Shown here piece after piece: positions 46,144 to 56,057 of a DNA stretch of 64,000 nt; within the stretch, counting starts at the first letter, position 1, and every line of letters starts with the position of its first letter. The notes below the pieces were generated by a model that was not told where the DNA came from, searched no databases, and saw nothing but the letters and a program-made list of their open reading frames with translations. A program made the position numbers and the translations under genes. Location: assembly GCF_006547065.1 (NCBI RefSeq), contig NZ_CP041243.1:682001-746000 (forward strand), given 5' to 3'. Origin of the DNA: Brevundimonas sp. M20. GTDB taxonomy: Bacteria; Pseudomonadota; Alphaproteobacteria; Caulobacterales; Caulobacteraceae.

Positions 46144-47981
46144 TGGCTACGTCGCGGCGGCTGCGGCGCGGCAGATGCCGGAGCCTGTTGTTGCGCCGGG
46201 GCCGAAGTCGGGGCGGCGCCCGGAGCGGCGGGGCGTTGCGGGGCGGCGCCGGGCTGTCCGGGCGCGCGCGGCGCGGTGGCGCGCATCTTCTCCAGCACCT
46301 CCTCGCGGGGGCCTTCCAGTTGAACCATGCCGTCACGCATCATGAGCAGGCGGTCGACGCGGGCCAACACGCCCGCGCGGTGGGCGATGATCACCACAGC
46401 CGCGCCGCGCGCCGAGGCGCCGATGATCGCCTGCATCAGGGCGGCCTCGCCCTCCTGATCGAGATTGGAGTTCGGCTCGTCCAGCACCAGCAGGACCGGG
46501 TCGTCGTACAGGGCGCGGGCCAGCGCCACCCGCTGCGCCTGACCGGCCGACAGCCCCTGACCGAACGGTCCCAGCAGGGTGTCATAGCCGTTGGGCAGGC
46601 GCAGGATCAGTTCGTGCGCCCCTGCGGCCATGGCGGCCTTGACCGCGCCCCGGTCGGCGATCTCCTGATCCACGCCGACGGCGGTGGAGAAGCGCGAGAT
46701 ATTGTCCTTGATGGTCCCCGCGAACAGGCTGGGAACCTGCGGCAGGTAGCCGATCCAGCGCGCCAGCTCATCGCCCTCGCGGGCATCGTATTCGGCGCCG
46801 TCCAGACGGATGGCGCCGGCCTGCGGCTTCAGCGCCCCGGCCAGCACGCGGGCGAGGGTGGTCTTGCCCGAGCCGCTGGCTCCGACGACGCCCAGCGTCT
46901 GACCCGGTTGCAGGGCGAAGGCGACACCACGCAACTGCGGGTTTTCGGTGTCGGGGAATTTGACCGAAACCCCCTCGACCTGAAGCCGCCCGCGCGGGTC
47001 AGGCAGGGCGGTGCGCTCGCGCTCGACCGAGGCGGTGCTGGCGAACAGGTCGGTCAGGGTCTTCCAGCTGGCCTTGCCCTGAACCAGCGACGGCCAGACG
47101 CCGACCAGCAGCTCCACCGGCGCGACCGCTCGGCTGAGCAGCACCGACGAGGCGATGATTGAGCCGGGCGAGATCTCGCTCTTCACGGCCAGATAGGCGG
47201 CCAGACCCAGGGCGGCCGACTGCATGACCAGCCGCAGGAACTTGATCGCGCCCGAGTAGCGACCGCCGGCCAGCTGGGCGTCTGCCTGGGCCGCGGTCGC
47301 CTGACGGCGCTGCTCGATCTGGCGCGAGATGGACGACTGGCGCATGCCCAGGGCCCGGACGACCTCGGCTTGCCCGGCGATGGCCTCCTGCGCGGCGTAG
47401 GCGTGGTTCTGGGACTGGATCGACTTGGCCAGACGCGGGCGGGTGTCCCGCTCGTTCAGCCAGGCGAGGGTGAACAGGATGCCGCCGCCGACCAGCGTGA
47501 GCAGGCCGATGGCGGGGTGCAGCAGGAAGCAGCACAGCAGATAGATCGGGGTCCAGGGCGCATCGAACAGGGCCAGCATGCCCTGACCGCCGATGGCGCC
47601 GCGCACATTATCGAACTCGCGCAGGGCCTGGGTGGAGGGCGCCTTGGCCTGCAGGTCCATGACCCGCTGCAGCACCCTGGCCGACAGCAGGCGATCCAGC
47701 CGCAGACCGGCGCGCAGCATCAACCGCCCCCGCAGCCAGTCCAGCCCGGCCAGTGAGGCGAGGGCGAACACGGCGACCGCGGTGACCAGCAAGAGGGTCT
47801 CGATCCCGCCGGTCGGCACGACCCGGTCGTAGACCTGCATCATGTAGAGGGTCGGCGTCAGGTAGAGCAGATTGACCAGCGCCGAGAAGACGGCCGCCCA
47901 GATGAAGTGCGACTTGCACGCCTTCAACGCTTCGGCGAGGGGCTCGGTCCCCGGCTTGCTGGGAAGCAGGTTTTTCAGCAC
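46140..47981 (-). CDS. Type I secretion ABC transporter, permease and ATPase (PrtD family)
   Basis: 613 residues from GTG. Six membrane helices in the first 320 residues, then the ATPase: Walker A GVVGASGSGKTTLARVLAG, signature LSAGQAQRVALARAL, Walker B LLVLDEPNSNLD. PrtD/RsaD-type, no N-terminal peptidase domain, so it would export C-terminally signalled proteins such as RTX proteases or S-layer protein. The last 50 residues are a Pro/Ala/Gln-rich tail, unusual for the family. No substrate gene is in the window. Confidence 0.92.
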   Translation of the reverse strand: MLKNLLPSKPGTEPLAEALKACKSHFIWAAVFSALVNLLYLTPTLYMMQVYDRVVPTGGIETLLLVTAVAVFALASLAGLDWLRGRLMLRAGLRLDRLLSARVLQRVMDLQAKAPSTQALREFDNVRGAIGGQGMLALFDAPWTPIYLLCCFLLHPAIGLLTLVGGGILFTLAWLNERDTRPRLAKSIQSQNHAYAAQEAIAGQAEVVRALGMRQSSISRQIEQRRQATAAQADAQLAGGRYSGAIKFLRLVMQSAALGLAAYLAVKSEISPGSIIASSVLLSRAVAPVELLVGVWPSLVQGKASWKTLTDLFASTASVERERTALPDPRGRLQVEGVSVKFPDTENPQLRGVAFALQPGQTLGVVGASGSGKTTLARVLAGALKPQAGAIRLDGAEYDAREGDELARWIGYLPQVPSLFAGTIKDNISRFSTAVGVDQEIADRGAVKAAMAAGAHELILRLPNGYDTLLGPFGQGLSAGQAQRVALARALYDDPVLLVLDEPNSNLDQEGEAALMQAIIGASARGAAVVIIAHRAGVLARVDRLLMMRDGMVQLEGPREEVLEKMRATAPRAPGQPGAAPQRPAAPGAAPTSAPAQQQAPASAAPQPPRRSQ

Positions 47982-48171
47982 GGGCGGGGTCGGGTCCTGC
48001 GGTTGTCCGGGCTCATTCTAACCCGTTGGCGGTTCAAGACATAGTGGTCAGGCTCAAACGCCTGCAAGGCGCGCGCCGAACCGGTTCGGGACAGCGTTTG
48101 TGACCCAACTTTAACTTGCCGCTCACCCGTCCGCGCGACACGGTGCAGGCCGTTATTCTGAGGGGGACGCC

Positions 48172-49050
48172 ATGCTGACCATCGAGAACCTGACCCACGT
48201 CTACGGGAACGGGACCCACGCTCTGGACGGCGTCAACCTGACGATCCCCAAGGGCATGTTCGGCCTGCTGGGGCCCAACGGCGCGGGCAAGTCGACCCTG
48301 ATGCGCTCGATCGCCACCCTCCAGACCCCGACCTCGGGCTCCATCCGGTTCGGCGACATCGACGTCATCGCCGAGCCGGAAAAGCTGCGCCGGGTGCTGG
48401 GCTATCTGCCGCAGGACTTCGGCGTCTATCCGCGCGTGTCGGCCTACGACATGCTGGACCACATGGCCGTGCTGAAGGGCATCGCCAACGGCAAGGAGCG
48501 CAAGGCGACCGTCGAGGCGCTGCTGAATCAGGTGAACCTGTGGCCGGTGCGCGGCAAGGCGCTGGCCGGCTTCTCGGGCGGCATGCGCCAGCGCTTCGGC
48601 ATCGCCCAGGCCCTGATCGGCAACCCCGAACTGATCATCGTCGACGAACCCACCGCCGGTCTGGACCCGGAGGAGCGCAACCGCTTCCTGAACCTGCTGG
48701 CCGAGGTCGGCGAGAACGTGGTCGTCATCCTGTCGACCCACATCGTCGGCGACGTGACCGACCTATGCCCGCGCATGGCGGTGCTGGCGGGCGGCAAGAT
48801 CCAGCTGGAAGGCGTGCCGACCGATCTTCAGCACACGCTGGAGGGCCGTATCTGGAAACGCGCCATCGACAAGGCCGAGCTGCCGGACTTCCGCAAGCGG
48901 TACGAGGTGATCTCCACCCGTCTGCAGGCCGGCCGCACCGTCATCCACGTCTTGGCCGATGGCCATCCGGGCGACGGCTTCGAGGGCGCGCCGGGCGGGC
49001 TTGAGGATGTCTATATGGCGACCGTCGCCAAGTCGCGTAAAGCGGCCTGA
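48172..49050 (+). CDS. ABC transporter ATP-binding protein
   Basis: 292 residues, SD GAGGGGGAC. Walker A GLLGPNGAGKSTLMRS (Lys 40), signature FSGGMRQRFGIAQAL, Walker B LIIVDEPTAGLDPEERN, and H-loop STHIVGD. It resembles ABC-2 exporter ATPases. Only 11 bases separate it from the permease-peptidase fusion, so the two form one transporter. Confidence 0.93.
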   Translation: MLTIENLTHVYGNGTHALDGVNLTIPKGMFGLLGPNGAGKSTLMRSIATLQTPTSGSIRFGDIDVIAEPEKLRRVLGYLPQDFGVYPRVSAYDMLDHMAVLKGIANGKERKATVEALLNQVNLWPVRGKALAGFSGGMRQRFGIAQALIGNPELIIVDEPTAGLDPEERNRFLNLLAEVGENVVVILSTHIVGDVTDLCPRMAVLAGGKIQLEGVPTDLQHTLEGRIWKRAIDKAELPDFRKRYEVISTRLQAGRTVIHVLADGHPGDGFEGAPGGLEDVYMATVAKSRKAA

Positions 49051-49061
49051 GGCGCCCCGGC

Positions 49062-52000
49062 ATGTTTGGAAAGATCGCCAGCTTCGAATTCCGCTACCAG
49101 CTGCGCCAGCCGGCGTTCTGGGTCATCGCCATCGTCTTCGGTCTGCTCGCCTTCGGCGCGGTCGCCAGTGACAACGTCTCGATCGGGTCGGGCGGCAACG
49201 TGCACCGTAACGCGCCCTATGCGCTGGCGGTGGCGCACATCATCTTCAACGTCTTCTTCATGCTGGCGACGACCGCCATCGTGGCGAACGTCGTGGCGCG
49301 GGACACCCAGACCGGCTTCGGCCCGATGATCCAGAGCACCCGGATCACCAAGGGCGCCTATCTGTACGGCCGCTTCCTCGGCGCCTTCGGGGCTGTGGCG
49401 CTCTGCTATCTGAGCATCGCCATCGGCACCATGGCCGGGACCCTGATGCCGTGGGTCGATCCCGAAACCGTGGGCGCGTTCCGTCCGCTGGACTACCTGT
49501 ATGCCTATGGCGTCTTCGGCCTGACCGGGCTGTTCCTCACCTCCGCCCTGTTCTTCGCCCTCGCGACGGTGACCCGGTCGATGATGGCGACCTATGTGGG
49601 CGTGGTCGCGGTGCTTATCGTCTATCTGGCGACCACGGGGACGTTGGGGTCACGCCCCGAGTTCGAGACGGCGCTGGCCTGGGGCGAGCCTTTCGGCAGC
49701 GGCGCCTATTCGCTGGTGACGAAGTACTGGACCGCCGCCGAGCGCAACACGCTCAATGCGCCGCTGGAAGGCGTGCTGCTCTGGAACCGGGTGATCTGGA
49801 CCGCAATCGGAGCAGGGCTGTTGGCGGCGGCCTATGCCCTGTACCGTCCGGCCGCCAAGGGTGCGAAGCCCCGGAAACAGGAGCGTCTGCGCGCCCTCGC
49901 CGAGGCGGAAACCTCGACCCCGATCCAGCCGGGCGCCTTGCCCGCGCCGAGCTACGGCTTCGCCGCCGGCTGGGCCCGACTGGTCAAGCGCACGGCGTTC
50001 GAAGTGTCGATGGTGTTCAGGAGCCCGGCCTATCTGGTGCTGATCTTCCTCGGCTTCGCCTTCGCGATGACGACCCTGTTCTTCACGGGCGAGATCTACG
50101 GCGCGCCGCTGCTGCTGGTGACCCGCGTCGTGATCACCGGTCTGGTCGGCGCCTTCGGCCTGATCTCCATCGTCATCGCCATCTACTATTCCGGCGAGCT
50201 GGTCTGGCGGGATCGTGACCGGAAGTTCCACGAGATCATCGACGCCACCTCGACGCCCGACTGGACCTTCCTTGTGCCCAAGACGCTGGCGCTGGCGCTG
50301 GTGCTGGTCTCGACCGCGCTGGTCGGCGTTCTGGCGGGTGTCGTGACGCAGGCCATCAAGGGCTACACCGACTTCGAGTTCGGCAAATACCTGCTCTGGT
50401 ACGTCGTTCCGCAGGCCGTCAGCTTCAGCCTGCTGGCCGTGCTGGCGATCTTCGTGCAAGCCCTGTCGCCCAACAAGTTCGTCGGCTGGGCGATCATGGT
50501 CGTCTACATGATCTCGACCATCGTGCTGTCGAACCTCGGCTTCGACCATGTGCTGTACAGCTACGGTCGCGGCATCGGCGTGCCGCTGTCGGACATGAAC
50601 GGCACGGGCAAGTTCGCGGGCTTCAACGCCTGGCTGGACGCCTACTGGACCGCCTTCGCCATCCTCCTGCTGGTCATCGGGTACGGCCTGTGGCGTAGGG
50701 GAACCGAGAGCCGACTGATGCCGCGCCTCAAGCGGTTTCCGCGTCGGCTGGCCGGTCCGGCCGGCCTGATCGGCGGCGCGGCGCTGGCCGCGTTCATCGG
50801 TCTGGGCGTCTACATCTTCATCAACACCAACGTCTGGAACGAGTACCGCACGGACAAGCAGACCGAGCAGCTTCAGGCCGACGCCGAGAAGACCCTGCTG
50901 CGCTACGAGACCACGCCGCAGCCGTCGGTCGTGGATGTGCGGATGAACCTCGATCTGCACCCCCACGCCCCCAGCCTGACCGCTGCCGGAGCCTATGTGC
51001 TGGAGAACCGGACCGCCGCTCCGCTGCGCGAGGTGCACCTGCGCTGGAACGACGATCTGGACATGGAGCGGCTGACGGTCGAGGGCGCGAGCGTGGCCCG
51101 CGACTGGCCGGAATTCAGCTACCGCATCTATCGCTTCAACACGCCCATGCAGCCCGGCGAGCGCCGCACGGTTCATTTCGAGAGCGTGCTGGCCCAACGC
51201 GGCTTCATGAACAGCGGCAACACCACCCGGATCGTCGACAACGGGACCTTCGTGAACAATTTCGAGTTCGCGCCGATGGTCGGCATGAGCCGTGACGGCC
51301 TGCTGAGCGACCGGACCAAGCGCCGCAAGCACGGCCTGCCGGCCGAGCTACGCCCGGCCAAGGTCGAGGACGAGAGCGCCCGCGCGCGCAACTACATCGG
51401 CGCCGACTGGGTGACGGCCGACATCACCGTCACGACCGACGCCGACCAGACGGTGGTCGCGCCGGGCGACATGCGTTCGGACACGGTGGCCAATGGCCGT
51501 CGGACCTCGCGCTTCGTCACCGAAGCCCCGGTGCTTAACTTCTTCTCGGTCCAGTCGGCCCATTACGCCCAGACCCGTCGGGTGCATGACGGGGTGGAGA
51601 TGGTGGTCTTCCACGACCCTGCCCACACCCGCAACGTGCCGCGCATGCTGAACGCCCTGTCCAGCTCGCTGGACTATTTCCAGGCCAACTTCAGCCCGTA
51701 CCAGTTCAAGCAGGCGCGGATCGTGGAATTCCCGGATTACGCCTCCTTCGCGCAGTCCTATCCGAACACCTTCGCCTGGTCGGAAGGGTTGGGCTTCATC
51801 GCCGACCTGCGCGATCCGACGAAGATCGACTATGTCACCTATGTCGCGGCCCACGAGTTCGCGCACCAATGGTGGGCGCACCAGGTCGTCGGTTCCGACC
51901 AGCAGGGCATGACCCTGCTGTCCGAGACCCTCGCGCAGTATTCGGCGCTGATGGTCATGGAGAAGATGTACGGCAGGGATCAGATCCGCCGCTTTCTCAA

Positions 52001-52637
52001 GTTCGAACTGGACCGCTATCTGCGCTCGCGCGGCACCGAACGGCTGGAAGAGCTGCCGCTGTATCGCGTCGAGAACCAGCAGTACGTCCACTATCGCAAG
52101 GGCGCGCTGGTCATGTACCTGCTGCGGGACCAGCTGGGGGAGGACACGGTCAACCGCGCCCTGCGCCGGGTGCTGGCCCAGTACGCCTTCAAGGGCGCGC
52201 CCTATGCGCGCTCGCTGGACCTGATCGCCGCCCTGCGGGCCGAGGCTCCGGCGGACAAGCAGGCGCTGATCACCGACCTGCTGGAGAAGATCACCCTCTA
52301 CGACATCAAGACGACCGGGGTGACGGCCACGCGCCGTCAGGACGGCCGCTGGGATGTCGCGGTCACTGTGGACGCCCGCAAGCTCTATGCGGACGGTCAG
52401 GGCAAGGAGACCGACGCCCCGCTGAACGAGCAGATCGACATCGGCCTGTTCACCGCGGAACCGGGCAAGGGCGCGTTCAGCCAGACGGACGTGATCCTGC
52501 TGGAGCGTCGTCCGATCCGGACGGGGGTGCAGACCCTGCGCTTCATCACCACGCGTGAGCCGAAGTTCGCGGGCGCCGATCCGTACAACAAGTGGATCGA
52601 CCGCAACTCCGACGACAACGTCCGGGCGGTGGGGTAG
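49062..52637 (+). CDS. ABC-2 permease fused to M1 family metallopeptidase
   Basis: 1191 residues. Two ABC-2-type membrane regions (about residues 15-270 and 300-590, roughly six segments each) followed by an extracytoplasmic M1 domain with HEFAHQWWAH (His 931, Glu 932, His 935) and SETLAQYSALMV (the third zinc Glu about 20 residues on). The exopeptidase GAMEN motif is not seen. Fusions of this type are annotated in other proteobacteria without a function. It pairs with the ATPase just upstream. A strong terminator follows. Confidence 0.9.
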   Translation: MFGKIASFEFRYQLRQPAFWVIAIVFGLLAFGAVASDNVSIGSGGNVHRNAPYALAVAHIIFNVFFMLATTAIVANVVARDTQTGFGPMIQSTRITKGAYLYGRFLGAFGAVALCYLSIAIGTMAGTLMPWVDPETVGAFRPLDYLYAYGVFGLTGLFLTSALFFALATVTRSMMATYVGVVAVLIVYLATTGTLGSRPEFETALAWGEPFGSGAYSLVTKYWTAAERNTLNAPLEGVLLWNRVIWTAIGAGLLAAAYALYRPAAKGAKPRKQERLRALAEAETSTPIQPGALPAPSYGFAAGWARLVKRTAFEVSMVFRSPAYLVLIFLGFAFAMTTLFFTGEIYGAPLLLVTRVVITGLVGAFGLISIVIAIYYSGELVWRDRDRKFHEIIDATSTPDWTFLVPKTLALALVLVSTALVGVLAGVVTQAIKGYTDFEFGKYLLWYVVPQAVSFSLLAVLAIFVQALSPNKFVGWAIMVVYMISTIVLSNLGFDHVLYSYGRGIGVPLSDMNGTGKFAGFNAWLDAYWTAFAILLLVIGYGLWRRGTESRLMPRLKRFPRRLAGPAGLIGGAALAAFIGLGVYIFINTNVWNEYRTDKQTEQLQADAEKTLLRYETTPQPSVVDVRMNLDLHPHAPSLTAAGAYVLENRTAAPLREVHLRWNDDLDMERLTVEGASVARDWPEFSYRIYRFNTPMQPGERRTVHFESVLAQRGFMNSGNTTRIVDNGTFVNNFEFAPMVGMSRDGLLSDRTKRRKHGLPAELRPAKVEDESARARNYIGADWVTADITVTTDADQTVVAPGDMRSDTVANGRRTSRFVTEAPVLNFFSVQSAHYAQTRRVHDGVEMVVFHDPAHTRNVPRMLNALSSSLDYFQANFSPYQFKQARIVEFPDYASFAQSYPNTFAWSEGLGFIADLRDPTKIDYVTYVAAHEFAHQWWAHQVVGSDQQGMTLLSETLAQYSALMVMEKMYGRDQIRRFLKFELDRYLRSRGTERLEELPLYRVENQQYVHYRKGALVMYLLRDQLGEDTVNRALRRVLAQYAFKGAPYARSLDLIAALRAEAPADKQALITDLLEKITLYDIKTTGVTATRRQDGRWDVAVTVDARKLYADGQGKETDAPLNEQIDIGLFTAEPGKGAFSQTDVILLERRPIRTGVQTLRFITTREPKFAGADPYNKWIDRNSDDNVRAVG

Positions 52638-52654
52638 CGCCGGATCGGAAACAG

Positions 52655-52691
52655 CAACGGGCCCGGACGCGATCGCATCCGGGCCCGTTTT
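52655..52691 (+). terminator. Terminator of the ABC-M1 operon
   Basis: ACGGGCCCGGA (52657-52667) pairs with TCCGGGCCCGT (52678-52688), ten-base loop, then TTT. It lies between convergent genes and may also serve upp. Confidence 0.85.
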
Positions 52692-52709
52692 ACATGATGC
52701 CGTGGCGCA

Positions 52710-53360
52710 CTAGCGCGTCCCGAACAGCCGGTCGCCCGCGTCGCCCAGACCCGGAACGATGTAGCCATGATCGTTCAGCCGCTCATCGACGGCCGCGGCC
52801 CAGATCGGCACGTCGGGGTGCCAGCCGCGCAGCCGCTCCAGCCCCTCGGGCGAGGCGACCAGACAGACGAAGCGCAGGTTGGTTACGCCCCGCTCCTTCA
52901 GCCGCTCGATGGCCGCGACCGCCGTATTGGCCGTGGCCAGCATGGGGTCGATGACGATGCAGAGGCGGTCGGACACGTCCTCGGGCGCGCGGAAATAGTA
53001 CTCGACCGCCTCCAGCGTCTCGGGCTCGCGATACAGGCCGACATGGCCGACGCGGGCGGACGGGACGAGGTCCAGCATACCCTCGACCAGCCCCAGACCG
53101 GCGCGCAGGATCGGCACGAAGACCAGCTTCTTGCCCTCGATCTTCTGGCCGGTGGTGGGGCCCACCGGCGTCTCGACCGGATAGTCCTCCAGCGGCAGGT
53201 CGCGAGTGACCTCGTAGCAGAGCAGGGTCGAAATCTCGCGCAGCAGGGCGCGGAAGCGGGCGGTGGAGGTGTCCTTCGCCCGCATGATCGACAGCTTGTG
53301 GGCGACCAGCGGGTGATCGACGACGGTGACCCCGTCCATCTTGAAGGCGGCTTTCGGCAT
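52710..53360 (-). CDS. upp: Uracil phosphoribosyltransferase
   Basis: 216 residues. Converts uracil and PRPP to UMP. The PRPP motif [19 protein letters not shown] and the uracil-binding end [12 protein letters not shown] are intact. Its ATG overlaps the stop of the DUF1688 gene by one base, so it is the last gene of the URC-type cassette. This context suggests UPRT acts as the entry enzyme of uracil catabolism as well as salvage. Confidence 0.95.
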   Translation of the reverse strand: MPKAAFKMDGVTVVDHPLVAHKLSIMRAKDTSTARFRALLREISTLLCYEVTRDLPLEDYPVETPVGPTTGQKIEGKKLVFVPILRAGLGLVEGMLDLVPSARVGHVGLYREPETLEAVEYYFRAPEDVSDRLCIVIDPMLATANTAVAAIERLKERGVTNLRFVCLVASPEGLERLRGWHPDVPIWAAAVDERLNDHGYIVPGLGDAGDRLFGTR

Positions 53361-54613
53361 CAGAAGACGGTCCCGTCGGAGAGGATGGTCAGGGGCGGTC
53401 CGCCCCCCGGTCGGCGTTCGGCGGCGGCGCGGCGACCGGCCGCCCAGGTGCCGCCCTCCAGCACGCTGGCCAACGGCATGGCCTCCGCGCTGACGCCCAG
53501 CTCAGTTCGCACCAGAGCCGCGATCCTGTCCAGCAGGGCCACGGTCATGGCGCGCCAGCCGACCACCAGCGGATCGGATACCGGCCACGGCTTTTCCGCG
53601 TCCGCAGGGTTCTTCAGCGTCAAGACGCCGAGGTCGGTGAACAGGCCGCCGTTGCGGTATTCCGCCAGCCCGGTCAGGCCGTCCAGATCCACCACCTTCA
53701 GACCCGCGGTCTGAAGCGGCTCGACCAGCGAATAGCTGAGCCACTGGGACAGTTTGTGGATCGGGACCAGACCGTCGGTGGTGTCATCGCGCTTCATCGC
53801 CGGATGCTTCCAGCAGTCGCCCAGATCGACGCCGCCGAGGCTCAGCCGGTCCTGCCAGACCGGACCGAAAGCTTCGAGCAACAGTTCCAGAATGGCGGGG
53901 GCGGGCAGGGCGCCGTCGCTCGCCTGACCGATCAGCACGTCGGCCAGTCCGCCCGGGCGGGGCGTGTCCGCCGTCGCGAACAGGTCGGGGCGTTTCAGGC
54001 ATTGCTCGCCGAGACGGCGCAGCAGGCCCGCGCGGCCTTCAAGTCCGACCAATGGGTTGTCGTCCGAGACCTGGAACCCCTCCGCCAGATCGTCGGCGGA
54101 CAGGCGGGCGAGCGCGTCGGCGTCCACCCGCCAGGGATCGCTCGGTGTGGACGAGAAGGCGCCCGCTTCGAACATCCGCAGGCTGGCGATGGCCAGTCCT
54201 TCGGAGCGGGTCAGGGTCTTGCCGGTGCGCGTGTCATGATAGCTCCAGCCGGGGCCGGAGCCGGCGTCCAGGAGCACGGAGACGATGACCAGATCGAACT
54301 CGGTCCGCGCGCGGTTGGCGGCGTCGGGCCAGGCCCGGCTCTCGGCCACCGGACCCCACAGGTCCACGCCATCGACGGCGAAATGCCGCCAGCGGGCATG
54401 GAAGGGTACGGCCAGCGTCGGATACTGGTCGCGGATGACGGCGGCGACATAGCGGGCCGTTTCCGGGAGTCGGTCGAGATCGACACGCCAGTGGTCGAGC
54501 CCGCCCGCGATGCCGATCTCCAGCATCTCACGGGCGCGCTCGCGGACGGCGGCGGCGGTCAGCAGGCCCTTTGCAAGCAGGATGGGCGCCTGCGCCGTTT
54601 CAGAACTGCTCAA
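53360..54613 (-). CDS. DUF1688 protein, URC4/Urg3 family
   Basis: 417 residues from TTG 54613. No ATG or GTG lies before residue 30. [20 protein letters not shown], then [20 protein letters not shown] and [15 protein letters not shown] are typical of DUF1688 (URC4 in yeast, urg3 in Aspergillus). The protein is required for uracil catabolism by the URC pathway in yeast, but its reaction is unknown. It overlaps the URC1-like gene upstream by 14 bases and upp downstream. Confidence 0.88.
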   Translation of the reverse strand: MSSSETAQAPILLAKGLLTAAAVRERAREMLEIGIAGGLDHWRVDLDRLPETARYVAAVIRDQYPTLAVPFHARWRHFAVDGVDLWGPVAESRAWPDAANRARTEFDLVIVSVLLDAGSGPGWSYHDTRTGKTLTRSEGLAIASLRMFEAGAFSSTPSDPWRVDADALARLSADDLAEGFQVSDDNPLVGLEGRAGLLRRLGEQCLKRPDLFATADTPRPGGLADVLIGQASDGALPAPAILELLLEAFGPVWQDRLSLGGVDLGDCWKHPAMKRDDTTDGLVPIHKLSQWLSYSLVEPLQTAGLKVVDLDGLTGLAEYRNGGLFTDLGVLTLKNPADAEKPWPVSDPLVVGWRAMTVALLDRIAALVRTELGVSAEAMPLASVLEGGTWAAGRRAAAERRPGGGPPLTILSDGTVF

Positions 54614-55853
54614 GGTCGCGGCCCACCACGCGGGTCAATTCGTCAGCGGACTTGGCGCCTTCGGGGGTGAAGTAGCCGGCGGCCTTCTTGGCTTCCATTT
54701 CCACCGAGGCGTCAGGCGGGATCAGGTAATCGGGGATCGGCACGCGCTCGCCGATCTCGATGCCCGAGCCGGTCAGGGCGTCGTGCTTCATGTTGGACAT
54801 GGAGACGAAGCGGTCGATCTTGGTGATCCCCAGCCAGTGCAGCACATCGGGCATCAATTGCTGGAAGCGGGCGTCCTGCACCCCGGCGACGCATTCGGTG
54901 CGCTCGAAATAGGTCGCCGCCTGATCACCGCCGGGCTGGCGTTTGCGGGCGTTGTAGACGAGGAATTTCGTCACCTCGCCGAGGGCCCGCCCCTCCTTGC
55001 GGTTGTAGACGATCAGACCCGCGCCGCCGTTCTGGGCCTCCTGAACGCATTCCTCGATCCCGTGGGTCAGATAGGGGCGACAGGTGCAGATGTCGGAGCC
55101 GAACACGTCCGAGCCGTTGCACTCGTCATGCACCCGGCAGGTCAGGCGGCGCGCCGGGTCGGCGATCGCGGCCGGATCGCCGAAGATATACAGGGTGATG
55201 CCGCCGATGGGGGGCAGGAAGACCTTGATGTCCGGGCGGGTGACGAGGTCGGCGTACATCCCGCCGGTCTGCTCGAACAGGGTGCGGCGCAGGGCGGTCT
55301 CGGTGACGCCGAAGCGTTCCGCGATGCCGGGCAGATACCAGACCGGATCGACGGCGGCCTTGGTCACCGCCACATCGCCGGTTTCGTGCACCACGGTCCC
55401 GTCGACCTTGATGCGGCCCGCGGCGATGGCCTCGTTGATCTCGCCGAGCTGAAGGCGGGCCCTGGTCACGGCGATGGTGGGGCGGATATCGACACCGTCC
55501 TGAATCTCGGTCGCGAAGTCCTCGGCCACGCGGGCGCCCCACGGGTCCAGCGAGACGATCTTGCCGCCATCGGTCCACTGCGGGAACGGCCCCATGGGCG
55601 TGGTCGGCGCGGTGTTGGTCAGGTCCGGGCGGTTGTTCGCGCTCATCGCCCCGGATGAAACGGCCAGCGCGCGATAGACCGAATAGGCGCCGCCATGGGC
55701 GCCGATGGCGTTGCGGTCCGGCCCGGCATTGACGGTGCCGATCACCGGCCCCCGTTCACGGGCGGTAGGGGCACCCCACCGGACGGGGAAGCGGGACGCG
55801 GTTCCCGCGCCGGGGTGGGAGTTGAGCCGGATGTGGCTCGGTCGGTTCGACAT
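54600..55853 (-). CDS. GTP-cyclohydrolase-II-like protein, URC1 type
   Basis: 417 residues, SD GAGGA. The domain reads RRLTCRVHDECNGSDVFGSD, with zinc Cys in ECN, ICTC, then NRKEGRALGEVTKFLVYNAR. An N-terminal extension of about 190 residues and the C-terminal MEAKKAAGYFTPEG separate it from RibA. Together with DUF1688 and upp this is the URC1-URC4-URC6 set described in yeast for uracil breakdown. A RibA role is less likely from context. Confidence 0.85.
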   Translation of the reverse strand: MSNRPSHIRLNSHPGAGTASRFPVRWGAPTARERGPVIGTVNAGPDRNAIGAHGGAYSVYRALAVSSGAMSANNRPDLTNTAPTTPMGPFPQWTDGGKIVSLDPWGARVAEDFATEIQDGVDIRPTIAVTRARLQLGEINEAIAAGRIKVDGTVVHETGDVAVTKAAVDPVWYLPGIAERFGVTETALRRTLFEQTGGMYADLVTRPDIKVFLPPIGGITLYIFGDPAAIADPARRLTCRVHDECNGSDVFGSDICTCRPYLTHGIEECVQEAQNGGAGLIVYNRKEGRALGEVTKFLVYNARKRQPGGDQAATYFERTECVAGVQDARFQQLMPDVLHWLGITKIDRFVSMSNMKHDALTGSGIEIGERVPIPDYLIPPDASVEMEAKKAAGYFTPEGAKSADELTRVVGRDLEQF

Positions 55854-56057
55854 GTTTCCTCACTCGTCCCGGCCTGTTGTTTTTCTTGCGCCGGACTCGT
55901 CAGGACACACCCGGAACGGGAGCTTGTCCAGTGGCGTCAACGACGAGCGCCCTCCGCCCGTGCTCCGTGACCGCGAGACTGCGCCGCGCGTGAGGCATGA
56001 CGTCCGCGCGGCCTGCCGGCGCTTGACCGCGCGGGTCGTGCGGGCGCTGATCGGGGC

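Noticed and set aside
49650..51332. 560-codon - strand frame inside the ABC-M1 gene.
   Set aside because: Shadow of the conserved fusion protein.
54600..55853. Riboflavin synthesis GTP cyclohydrolase II (RibA).
   Set aside because: The zinc and GTP motifs are those of the superfamily, but the N-terminal extension and the DUF1688/upp context point to URC1.
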